A DNA stretch of 64,000 nt from Linepithema humile (Eukaryota > Arthropoda > Insecta > Hymenoptera > Formicidae): contig NC_090129.1 in assembly GCF_040581485.1 (NCBI RefSeq), positions 3,520,501-3,584,500 of the forward strand, read 5' to 3'. The translations under genes were made by a program, and so were the position numbers. Shown one piece after another: positions 1-12,045 of this stretch. The notes under the pieces are model-generated. The model was not told where the DNA came from, did not search any database, and saw only the letters and a list, made by a program, of their open reading frames with translations. Numbering within the stretch: the stretch's first letter is position 1; every line of letters begins with the position of its first letter.

Positions 1-3000
1 ATGTAAATGTGCAAACGAAAATCTATCGATTAGGTTGATTGAAAACCATTTTTGTAAAAAATGAGGCACTAATGTGAAATTCGCCCCCCAAATTCTTTTT
101 TTAATAACTTTTTTACTAGAGGTGTGCAAACGAAAATAAAAGAAGTGCAATTATGTGCAAACAATGTGCAATCGAATCATGTAAAATAACTTAATTGTTT
201 CTAATATTGGGGGGCTAACTTCACGCGTATTACTAAATTGCTGAAAAGAGTATTTTAAAAAATGATGATTGTGCAGAAAAATGGGCTACTGTTGGAATTT
301 TTATTATAAATATTTATCTCGCAGTAATGACTTTGCGGATACTTTATAACTCACCTACACACATACATCTAAAGATGCTATCAAAATGTTAATATGCGTA
401 TCCAAGTGATAAATCGTTCAACTAACCGGGCACTATACATCGATAGCTCCTCCGATTTACATCGAATCTACAATAAATAAAAAAGAAGTGACTTTTCCGC
501 CCGACCACGGACAATATCGATTTTTCGACGCAGCGTACGGCGTACGGCGAAGTGCACTCAGACATACGGATCCATCTATGTATCTGTCGTAAGTTCCGTG
601 ATGTAGGAGCGTCCAAGAATTACGGTACGCGAACTATCGACAAGAAAAGCCGAGTCGAGTTCACCCCCCTAACTGCTTTCAAAAGGATCCTCGCTGCAGG
701 ATGAAAAAGTTGCGCGTCAAGAGGAGTTCGCGTTCCATCTTCCATTCGCGAGGCTCATCCCGCCATTCCGGACTTTCGTTGAACGATCGTATTGACCTGC
801 CTACCACTGCGAGATAAGACTTCGGAGCAGTTTCGCAACGAGCAGGAGCCGATAAAGCGGAAAAGATGGTCAATCCGGGGAACGTCCATATTACTTTCAA
901 ACTTGGAAACCTGACGTAACATTCCAACATCTTCACTTGTGTTAATTCTAATAAAATTTTTTTAATATATATTATCATGGAAAGAAAGGGAAAGAAATTA
1001 GCGAAATGTAGCAATTTTAATCAACAGACGTTGAAAAACGTGTTCAACACTTTACTTTTTAAATTATTTTGAACAAACTATTTAGAAAACAATACTTAGA
1101 ACAATGCCAACAGTTAAATATATCACAGAATTCACTTAAAACTATCACAAATATCGCTAATAATTTAACAAAATATTAATCAATATTTTTATTGAAAATT
1201 ATTATGCTAATATCATAGACTCGACGACAATTGCTCCAGTTAAACGGATAAACAGCAAGCTAGATGCTGTAAACAAGGAGATGTATCGGAAATCTAAGTT
1301 TTTTCACAAAAGAAAAAAAAGAAACGAATCAAAGCGATCTCGAGTGGCTGCTCCGAGAGAGAGAGAAAACTTCCGAGGTCGGGCAAAGTCTGTTCAATCT
1401 GCACTTATTACGAAAGCCTCTCCTCTCTCGTGGAACAGCCGAGCAAAGTGCTTGTAAGGGCGCTGACAGCAAGGTGGAACCGGAGTTTGTAATCACGGGA
1501 CAACAAAAAGAGAGCCAAGAAGAAGGGAACGATAGTAAAGGGGAGGGGGAGAGAAGAGAGAAGAAGCTAAAAGAGGAGTATGAGAGAACATAATACGGTA
1601 CTTGACTTCACCTAACCCTCCTTCCGCTGGGGTATTACGTTCAGATGATCGATAATCAATCGGAAATCCGCTTAGGTTTAACGCAGAGAATCCATTGATA
1701 GATACATAATTATTACGCAATCAATTCCCAAATGGAGTTAGTCGAATCGCACGTCTTCACATATATTTCAAGCGCTGTTCATGAAAATGTTACCGGACAC
1801 ACTACATAATTAATATCGCTAAATGCATTTGACATTTCTTTTCATCGATTTCAGATAATTATTCAGCTCTTAATAAGTAAAGACTGTTAAGTCTTTCATT
1901 AAAAAGTAGTAACGAATTAAAAAACAATTTCAGAGCGCCTTGCTGTAATTTGGCGTAAAACTTTTCATTTCTCAATATTAACGAACGGAGTTTAGTTAGT
2001 TTTTTTTATTAAGGCCGTGGAAAAACTGTTTTAAATCAATATCTTCGAGTAATAACGTCGATTTCTTAACGCGTTAAATTTTATCACTTAAACTTCATTA
2101 TATATTGCATTCCTTAAATATCCGTGAACTTCAGCATACCTTATGTCGCACAATTTTTCTCGTAATACGAAACCAGCTGAGACCAAGTAGATGCATCAAT
2201 ATACTTAATAACAGTTTCATCCATCACAAATGACATGAATTATAAACATGCTATCTACCGAAAACAATTACTCATATCAAAATGTTTCGCTTTAATTGCA
2301 TTCTAAAAATATCCGTTTACATCGGGTGACACATGAATCTACAATACTTCGCAGCCCACGAATTCATATATCGATTTAAATACCTAATATACGAATGTAT
2401 CTCATAAGAATCACATAAATTATACTTTTGGAAATCCTCATAAATAAGAATCGGGCAATTTTTTTGCGAAGATTAAAAGAATTTTATGAACGCGAACCGT
2501 ATTCCGTTCGAAAGGGTTCGCCTTTCTCCGCCTATAAAATCTCAATGGCGATATAAAACTGATCGATTGAATCCCGCATAGCGATATTTCGACTGCAGCG
2601 TTCGCAATATTGCAGACGATCTGTCGTCGCGCAGCAGCGTCGACGAGAGCAAGTTTCGGTGTCGAGATGGCGAGCGAGAAAGAACGGCAAACGTATCGGT
2701 GTCTAGAGGAAAAATCGTCACTCGCCTTTCCAATTACGAGACACTACATCACGAACAGCTTTCTACAAAGTTCCCGGAGGGACATGTGTCCCCGTTTAAG
2801 AGATCTGTATCTTCAAAGTGATCTATACCAAACGATCTAGTCATCCAACTATCCTCGCTCAAGTTCTTTTCAAGCTCTCGTGTATCACGCAATATTGCGA
2901 TTCTGAAGATACAAGTCAATTTCCGCATTCTTGTTTTTTTTCTCGTCGAAATTACTGCTAAAGATCCTGCGCAAGATCCTAATATTAAAGTGAAACTGCG

Positions 3001-3410
3001 ATTTGTACTTTGTATTAAAACATTGTTAATATAATAATAGTGTTTGAAAAAATCAATCAGCTAAACAGATTGAATCTTGTATAATTATAGCAAATTATCT
3101 TTGTGATGCTAAAAGCGGCCTCGAAAGTCTATTTTTAATTTTTTTTTACAGCTCATACAACTCTTGCATATGACAGCGTTCAATTATAATATTAACTTCT
3201 ACATTCGTAAATTATTTTGCAAGATATCAAATGTAAATATTGTTTTTTAAATAATTGTTTATAGATCATCGGCTTATAGAAAGTAATTTTCGCGTAATCA
3301 ACGGTCTTTCTTCTGATAAATACCATCCATCGACTTAAGCCGTCCGTGACGTCTCGCGACGCTTAGCTTATCTCATCGACAATACACCGGCCTAATGCGC
3401 ACGAAAAAGT
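1..3410. other. non-coding, no gene seen
   Basis: This stretch is mostly AT-rich. The open frames are short, lack splice-site context and show no recognisable protein features. A mildly GC-richer patch lies at about 1,330-1,620. No RNA gene or mobile element was recognised. It could be intergenic DNA or part of a long intron of a gene outside the window. Confidence 0.6.
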
Positions 3411-3440
3411 GAGAGAGAAAGAAAGAGAGAGAGAGAGAGG
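3411..3440. repeat. GA-rich microsatellite
   Basis: An imperfect (GA)n tract is interrupted by GAAA units and continues as purine-rich sequence to about 3,460. Such tracts are common in insect non-coding DNA and can bind GAGA-type factors. That role is not shown here. Confidence 0.85.
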
Positions 3441-3462
3441 AGCAGGGGAAAGGGAGAGAAAT

Positions 3463-5138
3463 ACGGATTAATGCACGACTGGGATATACGCGTATGCGCG
3501 TTACACGTCGCACACACAAGACGCTTTAATCAAGTACACAGTGTGTTCATACGTATGTGTGTGCATGTGTATGTCCGCGCGATGCAGGACATCATAGAAC
3601 ATCATGTCTTTCCTTAACGAAGCCAATCTCCAAGGGTTCATCCTAGGGTCAAGCGGGACAAAGCGAGGGTCGCAAGTGCGGAGCAAGATGGCCGATACGA
3701 TTGATCCACGAACCGAAGTAAGAAAGCCGCAAGTGAGTGCCAGGCCGCAAGCCGTCAAACATTCGCGAAAGTTTATAGACCCAAATGGAATTGCTATGTC
3801 GGATCGAAGACGATCGAGCTTACGACAAATGGCCCGGTAAATAATTAATCGTAAATTGAATTGCTTTTTCTGCCCGCGTGACACAACGTGACAATTCTCG
3901 ATAAACATTGACAAATCAATCAAACCGATCGCGCGCGTTTGCGTCTGAAAGTTAAAATTACACTTAAGCTTTATTGATTGAGCAAATATTTAAGCAAAAT
4001 GACATTTTAATTATAAAATGCAACTGCTTTGTATAATAAAAGTAAAAAATTGTTATTATTTTCGCAATTATTTTTTATAAATATAACAAAATTATTTTAC
4101 GTAATAATAATAATAATATAATATCGTGTTATGTGCGAATAAACACTTCTCAACTAAAATATCGATTTTAACAACGTTCTACCAGAGATATACATTTCCC
4201 ATCTATGCATCATAATTAGTAACAGATTGCAACTCATGAAATACGGTCACAAAGCGAATTCCGTGTACGATCTCCGGCGCAAAATCTTAATGCGCACGCG
4301 AGGAGAGGATATTGCGCATCGGCATTCGCGATAGTATCGTCATAATCCCGAGAATCGCAACTCGCTGCTTTCTCGAGCATTCGAGTGAGACTGCATCGTG
4401 TATCCAGGTCGAACGTGCATTCAGGTCAGCGACGAATGCACGTACGACGAAAATGTGTAAAATGTCTGCGCGGAACGGCACTCGCAAAAAAGCAAAAACA
4501 AATTTATACAAGTTGCGGCGCAATGTTGGATAGCGGAGTGAAAAAAAAAGAGAATCCTCGCGAAACTTTGTGATTGCATCTGTCTTGCCGCGATGAGTCT
4601 GAGTACAGCGAAAACTGCAGTTTTCCAGACAACCGCCGCTTGCCATCGCGTCGGCAGGATCTCTTTAAAAGGTTTCACCAAAATGGCTTCCGCGCGCACT
4701 TGATATTAAATAACTTGATATTGAATAACTGAATTGCGTAGAGAGTTTATTTGGAGGACTCTCATTTATTTTAAAGACCGAGAATTGCTTACATTTATAT
4801 CTGAATTACATATAAATGCAAAAATTATACGATGTAAAACAGAATTATTTTTATATTTTGCAATTGCTCAAAAATTTCCACAATTTTTACTTTGGAAAAG
4901 GAAAGAACTTTGTTAAGTTTAAAGAGCAATAAAATTTTTCAAAAATTACTTACAAAATCAAAAAGCAATCTCGATGCAAGTTAATTCTCGATACAAGTTG
5001 ATTTATGTAGAATTTCCAAGTATCAAATAAAATATGCAAAAAATAAATCCGCCGAGCATAATAAAGAAGATGCCTTTGTGCGCACGCGTTTTGCAACCCT
5101 ATAAGAGCAAGGAATCTCTTCGTCTTTCGGGAAATTCC
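3463..5138. other. non-coding, no gene seen
   Basis: Overlapping open frames occur on both strands at about 3,500-3,920 and 4,290-4,700. They follow local GC-rich composition and have no domain, signal or splice context. The flanks are AT-rich. Nothing further is supported. Confidence 0.55.
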
Positions 5139-5154
5139 GGGGGGGGGGGGGGGG
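5139..5154 (+). repeat. 16-base G homopolymer
   Basis: An uninterrupted run of 16 guanines on the plus strand is followed by TGAATC. Tracts of this length can form G-quadruplex structures and are prone to length error in sequencing. It lies about 160 bases upstream of the paired element at 5,310. Confidence 0.9.
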
Positions 5155-5309
5155 TGAATCGCGCGTGCTGGAAAGGTTGCTTAAGGGAGATCGACCCATA
5201 AATTCCAGCAGTCCCCCTCTCGCGCAGCCGGGGCGGTAATTGCCCGTTTCCCCGACTGGTCTCGGGGCACGTACGTACCGTCACTGACCCATTGTGGTCG
5301 CTGAACGCA

Positions 5310-5425
5310 TAGATTCTAACTGCATTGTGGGTAATATGCGCGGCTAATACGGCAGCGAATACGGCGCGTTAACACAGTTTTGCCCGGCGGGGCTGAGCAA
5401 ATACCAGTTCTCCATGATACTAAAC
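5310..5425 (+). repeat. paired non-coding element, copy A
   Basis: This segment shares ordered blocks with 7,345-7,475. The 14-base block ctaactgcattgtg is identical at 5,316-5,329 and 7,351-7,364. A second block, ttaacacagttttg at 5,369-5,382, matches 7,425-7,438 at 13 of 14 positions. A looser ttctcca-like block follows in both. The order is the same and the spacing differs by about 20 bases. This suggests an old local duplication of a functional non-coding element. Confidence 0.6.
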
Positions 5426-7344
5426 AATCGCACTGAGCCCGGCTGGCGATCACGAATCAGAAACTGAATCGTGATACAATAACGGCACAATCAATAGCTA
5501 GCTGATTTATGTAACGAAGAACGAAAAAGTCAAATAATTTTGTAAATTAGAGGGAAAGAAAAAGAGAGCGAACGTTTGACTTCATTATAAACGGAAGCGT
5601 TTGTAAACATTTATTTTTAAATTATGCGTCATTATTTACCGCGCTTGTGTTTTGTGTTGGTTCATTCATACTGTTCTCTTCTATTCGATTCATTCCTTTA
5701 AATCAAATGTAATAAAACTTGTTATAATGTTAGAAAAGTATTACACGTATTAACGCATTCACTGAAAATATTTTATCGGAGTCTTTATAATTATTATTAG
5801 TATTTCTAATTAGGGATAAATCGATAATTCAACTACGCTAACAGTATCTCAACTATACACTCGTTCGGAGTTCGACATTCGCGACTCGTTAGTTCCGTAT
5901 TCTCGCGGGAGCGTGTTTTTTAATTTTTCAACTCGTGATTAAAATATTCCGCATTCGAACGAGCGCGTTGTTCATCGCGTCAGGGTTTTTTTCATGTTTT
6001 TTTTAAATCTCTTTTTTTTTCATGAGATTTTATATTTCCAAACATTATCGAGTGCACGGTCGAATACGGTGGTTCCAGCTTAAAATCAGCGTGAAACATC
6101 TACGTTTGTTTAAAACATACCGCTCAAATATTTAGACAAACAACATCTCGGTTTGGAAATGAAAGCACAGCGGCTGTATTGATCGATCTCCACGTACAAT
6201 AGAGAGGAAAGCGATATAATAAAATACAATAAAAAAATCGAGGAACCGCTATATAAATGGCATAACGTAAGATCTCGCATCAACGTTGTTTCTTATTCGA
6301 ACGCAAGCGAATTTAACTTTAATTAAGTCTCGGTTAATATAAGTTTATTACGCCGTCACGTCGAAAATCCTGTATATTAATGAAATTTGCATATTAATGA
6401 AAGTCTTACAGGAAGATCAAGATTATTAAAATGTAGCTGAATTATTAAATCCCGCGCTCACACTCGCAAAATTGATTAAGGATGCATTTATTTAAAAGAT
6501 GTTTATTAAAAAGAATATTTTCTTAAGCGTATTTGAAAATGCTTTGTGAATATTATTAATTTTTTCACTGCTTAAGATTGTGTATGTAAAAAAGTAAAAT
6601 ATATAAAGAAATTACTGAAAATAAATGTACAAAATGTTTAATGTGCTATACGTAATTTCTATAAATCGGATTTTATCGCTGTGACTCCAGAAAACCCAAT
6701 TTAATAATCGAAAGATAGACATATGTCATATATTATTAATATATATGTCTTATATTTTAAGATTTTTGGAAGTCTCTTACCGAAAAGAGTATTAATTTTT
6801 TTATGTGTTTCTCTATTTTAGAAATTTCAAAATATGCTTAACGTTTCTTACGTCAATCAGCTTCGTATAAAAGCGTATGTATTTTTTACAAGTATTCATT
6901 ATTATTCTTGCGTCATAGCAACAGAATCTGATTAAAATTTATAGAAATTACAGCACATTAACATTTGTAGATTTATTTTCAATAATTTCTTCATATATTC
7001 TATTTCTCTCTACATACAACGGGAGTAACAACTTTAAGTCGACTTTAATCGCTCAGCATTCATGCTTTAGTTAACTAAAAATCAATTTTAATCCATACGT
7101 ATATGTGATAAAAATTTTTAATCGCGCATATCTCATTTCTCAACGTTTTCAATAGCAAAATACGTGTGCAATTGTTTAAACAACGAATTTCAAAACAACT
7201 CCGCAAAAAAACAAGAAAAAAGCAATTGACGGTGAAAGGATTCAATATCTTTTACACCATTGTTATTACATTTCGCCATGCTTTACAAGTGCGTTTTCAT
7301 CAAAATTCGCTATTAAACACGCCGAGGCCAATGTAACTCACATA
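5426..7344. other. AT-rich non-coding spacer
   Basis: This is AT-rich sequence between the two related elements. It contains no open frame above about 60 codons and no recognisable RNA gene or repeat beyond short A/T runs. Confidence 0.6.
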
Positions 7345-7475
7345 TGCATCCTAACTGCATTGTGCGCAATCTGCCACGGGCAATACGACACACACGATAA
7401 ACACGCGAGCAAGCCCTCGGTGCATTAACATAGTTTTGTCCCGCGCAAGAGGGTAACTGCCCTGAATTCTCTCCA
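7345..7475 (+). repeat. paired non-coding element, copy B
   Basis: This is the second copy of the element described at 5,310-5,425. The blocks at 7,351-7,364 and 7,425-7,438 are collinear with copy A. Sequence between the blocks has diverged and gained about 20 bases. Confidence 0.6.
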
Positions 7476-7564
7476 ATATGTCAACCGAATATATAACACA
7501 CGACTAACTATTGTACCTCAACAGAATTCGCGCGCGCGACGCGCAACCGATAATAAATTATCTA

Positions 7565-8560
7565 TTTATTGCTTGTTAACACGACACGAACATCAGTTTC
7601 CAGAGTCGTTACATCGGAAAACGCGGCGTCGCCGATACGAGTTCATTATCGTCTCCGCGTTTTTGCTTTCGTACGATATTTCATTCCGAGACGGTTAATT
7701 GTTAACTATCTCCGCGCGCCAGCGGCTACGTGCGCTTATAAATCCCCTTCTTGCCATAAATCAAGCGTTTATTTTGTAAACGTGACGTCAAAACGGCGTA
7801 ACTTAATTTCGCCGATCTGCTAAAATTAAAAATGCCAATTCGACGAGAAACTGCGTAGAATTGCGATCAATTGCCGTAACGCTATCCGTCCGAAAACAGT
7901 TTCGCGTCAGAATCAATACGCCGGCGAGTGCAACAGGATGTGACACGCAAAATTTCGGTCACCATATTTCCACGGATTCCCCACGAATTCTCCACGGAAA
8001 ACATTCGAGACGTATGTATCTCATCTCGAGAAGTGTCTTTGAGAAATATCGGGCGCAAAGAACGGCTATCCGGCGAAATGACTTTTCCGTTCTTAATAAA
8101 AGCGACCCCTGTCGGTCCCGCTGCGTCATCGTTGTTTTTCTTTCTTCTTCTTTTTTTCCGAGTATCACCGGATGTTTCCGCGCCGCAACGCCACCGGGGA
8201 GTACACGCGGAAAATCGACAAACGCGAATGGAGACAGCGGAAACGACAACTTTGCCCAACAACGTTGCAAAAGGGATATAATTGCATATTGCGTTCAATT
8301 CGCTAATGGTCCGCGCACACAGGACGACTCCTCGCCTCTCGCTGCTGCTTTCACGCACTCATCCGGCGACGGTTACACCATTATTAACCCAGTTCGTTAC
8401 TACGCTACCGATGATGGATTGCCCCGACCATGCCCCGGGGATGATTCATCGGCATCGACGCGTTCGACGTGATCTATCGAGATTAACGATCGCCCATCGG
8501 GCTCTCTTTCGGTTGTTATTTAATGATCTTCTTGTTGACGATGATCCTTGAGCGCACAGT
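7565..8560. other. GC/CpG-rich island, non-coding by default
   Basis: This roughly 1 kb block is clearly richer in GC and CpG than its surroundings, so long open frames appear on both strands. The longest has 203 codons at 7,861-8,472 (+), from a non-ATG start. None shows domain-like sequence, so I do not call a gene. The block contains a TGACGTCA palindrome at 7,783-7,790. It could be a regulatory element or an untranslated exon. Confidence 0.4.
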
Positions 8561-9799
8561 TCACGGGAGGGCCGCGCGACGGAATAATGACACAGAATCG
8601 GTCAAATAAGTCTTTTATATTCGATAATATTACATTTGCGGGCGATATATAATAATAAATGATGAATCATCGAAAATAAGCAAATAAAATCATCATGCTA
8701 TGCAATATAAATATATAATAATTAATATAGCTAGAAAACTAACGAAACGTATAAGTTTATGCATTTATTATTTTTATAACTTTATTTTTCTCGATTTTTC
8801 TAAGACTGATGATATATGTTTTGTTTGCAATCAATTCTTTTTAAATACTATATTTATTTAACAAAAGTTAAAAAATGAAATAAAATTTCTTTACTTTTCC
8901 CAGTTTTTCGCAAAAAAGAACATGTATCACAGTTATACAATAAGAATACATAATTTTCTTTCAGTTTAGATAGGATAAAGAGTTTCGAAAAGATGAAGTT
9001 CTTCCAACTTTGATATAAAGGAAAAATTTTTACCCTCGACTTTTGCGTAACAATTTTAAGGAAATGCTTACTTCATTACTACGCGCGTTGCGCACTACCT
9101 TGATCTTTCTGTTTCTTTCATGTTCACTCGCAAAAAAAAATATCCGCACATTTACTAACTTATTCACCAATATTCTCCGCCTCGCGCTCGCTTCTTTTAT
9201 CGCCGGGCCTTGTGTGTGACTATAAAATACGGTTCTCCCTTATTCTTCGCTCTGTATCTCCACCCCTATTATACTTTCGACGTGCACCGACGCGACGCCC
9301 GCAAGGCGCAATAGCGGAAAAACTCGCGTGCGATAACGTTGCATCGCGATTAATTCCGTTTCACGTGATCGCGCAACACAATAGAGCACGGTCGATGTAT
9401 CGCGGAAAATAAATGCGCGCAACGGCAATTTCGATCGTTACACAACGATCAATCGAACGCAAAACGCTTCCCGTTAATCGAGACGAATGAATGGCTTCTA
9501 TGTACGAGCGTCAAAATTGCCGGTCATAAATAAAAAAATCTCAACTAGAAATATTCAGCCCTATTTGCTTCTCTAATATTATACAACAAATTTCTATCCC
9601 GCAAATATCTGCATACAAAAAAACAACTGAACAATATTACAAACGTGGAGCTCGTATCAGATTATGCGTTAGAGATTGAAATTGCGAATTGGAGATTAGA
9701 ATTCGAGCAAGCCAATAATTTCCAATCCGCAATCTTGAATCTCGAATGCATTAATACGAGCTTAAAATTATCAAATATTTCGAATTAAAATTTTTTACT
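8561..9799. other. non-coding, no gene seen
   Basis: This is AT-rich sequence with a short GC-richer patch at about 9,180-9,480. No gene is supported. Confidence 0.6.
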
Positions 9800-10320
9800 G
9801 CAAAGTATGTCACTGTCTCACAGATGTAATCTCGATTTGCGGACTGCTTCTTATCAAATCCAAAAGTGTCTCTCAAGCGTGTACAGACTTCCACACGCAA
9901 ACGTGACTGACAGAGTTAATCGTATTTCCGATAGTAACCTTTCGTACATGCGTTCCACGTCAGAAAAACCTGCGTCAAACCTTCTGCTTGACGACGCAGG
10001 ACTCGTTTTGCATTTACACGCCGTGGTTGGAGTTACCTAATATCGGCGAACCCGATACGTGCTGGTGGATACGCCCGGCGGCCTTCGGCGTATGCAAACT
10101 TACGTGAAACGAATGAAATCATGCGCATGCAATTTCGCGTCGCTTATCCATATAACGACGACAAGCGGATGGCCACCAATCTCGCCGATCGCGTACATCG
10201 CCACCGAACTGTCTCCCCTCACCGTCAGTGGAATTAATTGAATGGAGCTTTAATAACCAACGAGATTTATTAATTGCCACCGGGCTATTACTCGACTGCG
10301 GCCTAAATCATACACGGTTG
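9800..10320. other. GC-rich candidate regulatory block
   Basis: This is an island of mixed, low-repeat sequence flanked by AT-rich DNA. It holds short palindromic words, for example around 9,975-10,000 and at 10,120-10,130 (gcgcatgc type). Open frames of 77 and 60 codons are present but look incidental. Complexity and composition resemble conserved non-coding sequence, but conservation cannot be tested here. Confidence 0.3.
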
Positions 10321-11913
10321 TGTCCTACAGAGAGAGTCGCTTTTCAGGAATTTCCTCGCTGCTAATAGTAATTACGACTTTCCAGAATTCTGATAGTATT
10401 TGGCGCTCAGTGTGCTATACAGACGTATTTTGTAAAAAAATTTATTTTAAAAAAGTTATATATATATATGTAACAGTGATTGTGAAATTAGTGGACTAAT
10501 GCCCGTTTCAATGCAGTTTAAAAAGTTAATCTCTAGTAACATTTGGTTTAACTTAATTTGACTTACGGTTCGTTATTACCGAATATTACTTAATTTTTTA
10601 AACTGCGTCAGTAGAAACGAGGATAATTCATATACTCTTTGTTTTGATTTCAACACAAAATAAGTGATAAAATCAATTTTTGAAGATTTTTTATTTATGT
10701 TAGTTCACTGTCCTAATCACCGGCATATAAATATGCAGTTATAAATTATATACATAAGCTATATATAAAGTTACATATATGTAGAGTAGTTGCAATCTTA
10801 TAATAATTTTTTTACAATGTCATTTGTAGCTTTAAAAGTATTCTTTTAAAAAATAAAATGTGATAAAATCTAATGTTTCATCTAGTATTTTATTCATTTT
10901 TGCAATCTGTAACAATCGTTACGTTCCTATATATATCATATCCAAAAGATGTGAAACATAGAAAAATATATAAAACATATATAGTCGGTTAAAAAAATGG
11001 AGATTTTTTAATAAAAGAAAATAAATAACATCTATAATAGACAATTGTGAAATGTTTCACGTTTATCCAGATTATAAACTGTAGCACTTCGAATGTTCGT
11101 CGTATTTTCGGTATACAGCCACAACCGGCGCATAGTACACATTTCGCGTACGCGGAACGCGACTCTAAACTTTTCGCGAAAGCTGTTAACAAAAAGTTCG
11201 TTGTGTACAGTGCAGTGCCTCTCGCCAGAAATTCAACTGAGCTTTATTTACTTTCGCCATTGTTACGTGCACTAGAATGCAACTCTCTCCTGATACACTT
11301 AGCTGAATGTATTTCGTTCCCCGTAATTTCTCTTAGTAATAAAACAGCTACGACGAAAACTTCCCCCTTCAATGTAACAATGAAAAATAAAATATCGTAA
11401 ATTGAACGAGCGAAGAATGAAGTTATCAATCTGTCGAGGCGTCAATTACCGCGAAACACCGCGATCAAATGACGTCATTCAACGCGTAATCAAATCCATT
11501 ACCGACCAACATTCCATATTCATGAAACAAAAATACAATTTAATATAATGTAATTTTTCACGATATATATTTGTCAGATATATTGTATTAGCAGCATATA
11601 ATTAATTAATTTTTTTTCTAAATATATATTTATATTCTAAAAAGTATTTAGCACACAAATGGATTATCACAACAATATTGATCCGATAATTTTAGGATGG
11701 AAAGATAATTATCGTGCAACACAAACATTTCTAATTTATAGTCTTTAACAGATGCGATCAATTGCGCAATAATTAAATTCGCTTCGCTATGAAACATAAC
11801 AACAACAACTGAGAGGATTATCAGCAACGCGACGAATCGTGTCTAAATTGAGATACTTTGACGACATATATACGTGGAGCAATGCACCTATTCACGGTAG
11901 GCCGATAGTACAC
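10321..11913. other. non-coding, no gene seen
   Basis: This is AT-rich sequence with a GC-richer patch at about 11,090-11,480. A TGACGTCA palindrome lies at 11,470-11,477. Open frames up to 117 codons lack ATG-initiated, domain-like or splice-flanked structure. Confidence 0.55.
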
Positions 11914-11948
11914 ATAAACAGGCGCGTGCCATATCCGCGCCTGTTTAT
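11914..11948. repeat. perfect 13-bp inverted repeat
   Basis: The arm ataaacaggcgcg at 11,914-11,926 is perfectly complementary in reverse to 11,936-11,948, with a 9-base spacer. A weaker outer match (attcacg near 11,890 and cgtgaat near 11,954) suggests a longer imperfect inverted repeat. It could form a hairpin or be a dyad binding site. No transposase or target duplication was seen. Confidence 0.8.
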
Positions 11949-12014
11949 TTAATGCGTGAATGACCTATCAGGCGCGAGTGTTTCCGTAAACGAAGTGAAT
12001 GGCTGTGTATAATG

Positions 12015-12045
12015 TACCTGTGAATGGCGCACCTGTGAATGGAAT
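12015..12045 (+). repeat. short tandem repeat
   Basis: The word acctgtgaatgg occurs twice within about 30 bases, immediately downstream of the inverted repeat at 11,914. The 12-base unit is spaced by a few bases. Function is unknown. Confidence 0.6.

Noticed and set aside
3604..3840. ATG-initiated 78-codon open frame
   Set aside because: The opposite strand is open over the same interval and longer. There is no recognisable motif or exon neighbour.
7861..8472. 203-codon plus-strand open frame
   Set aside because: It has a non-ATG start and CpG-rich composition that opens several frames on both strands, with no domain, signal peptide or splice context.
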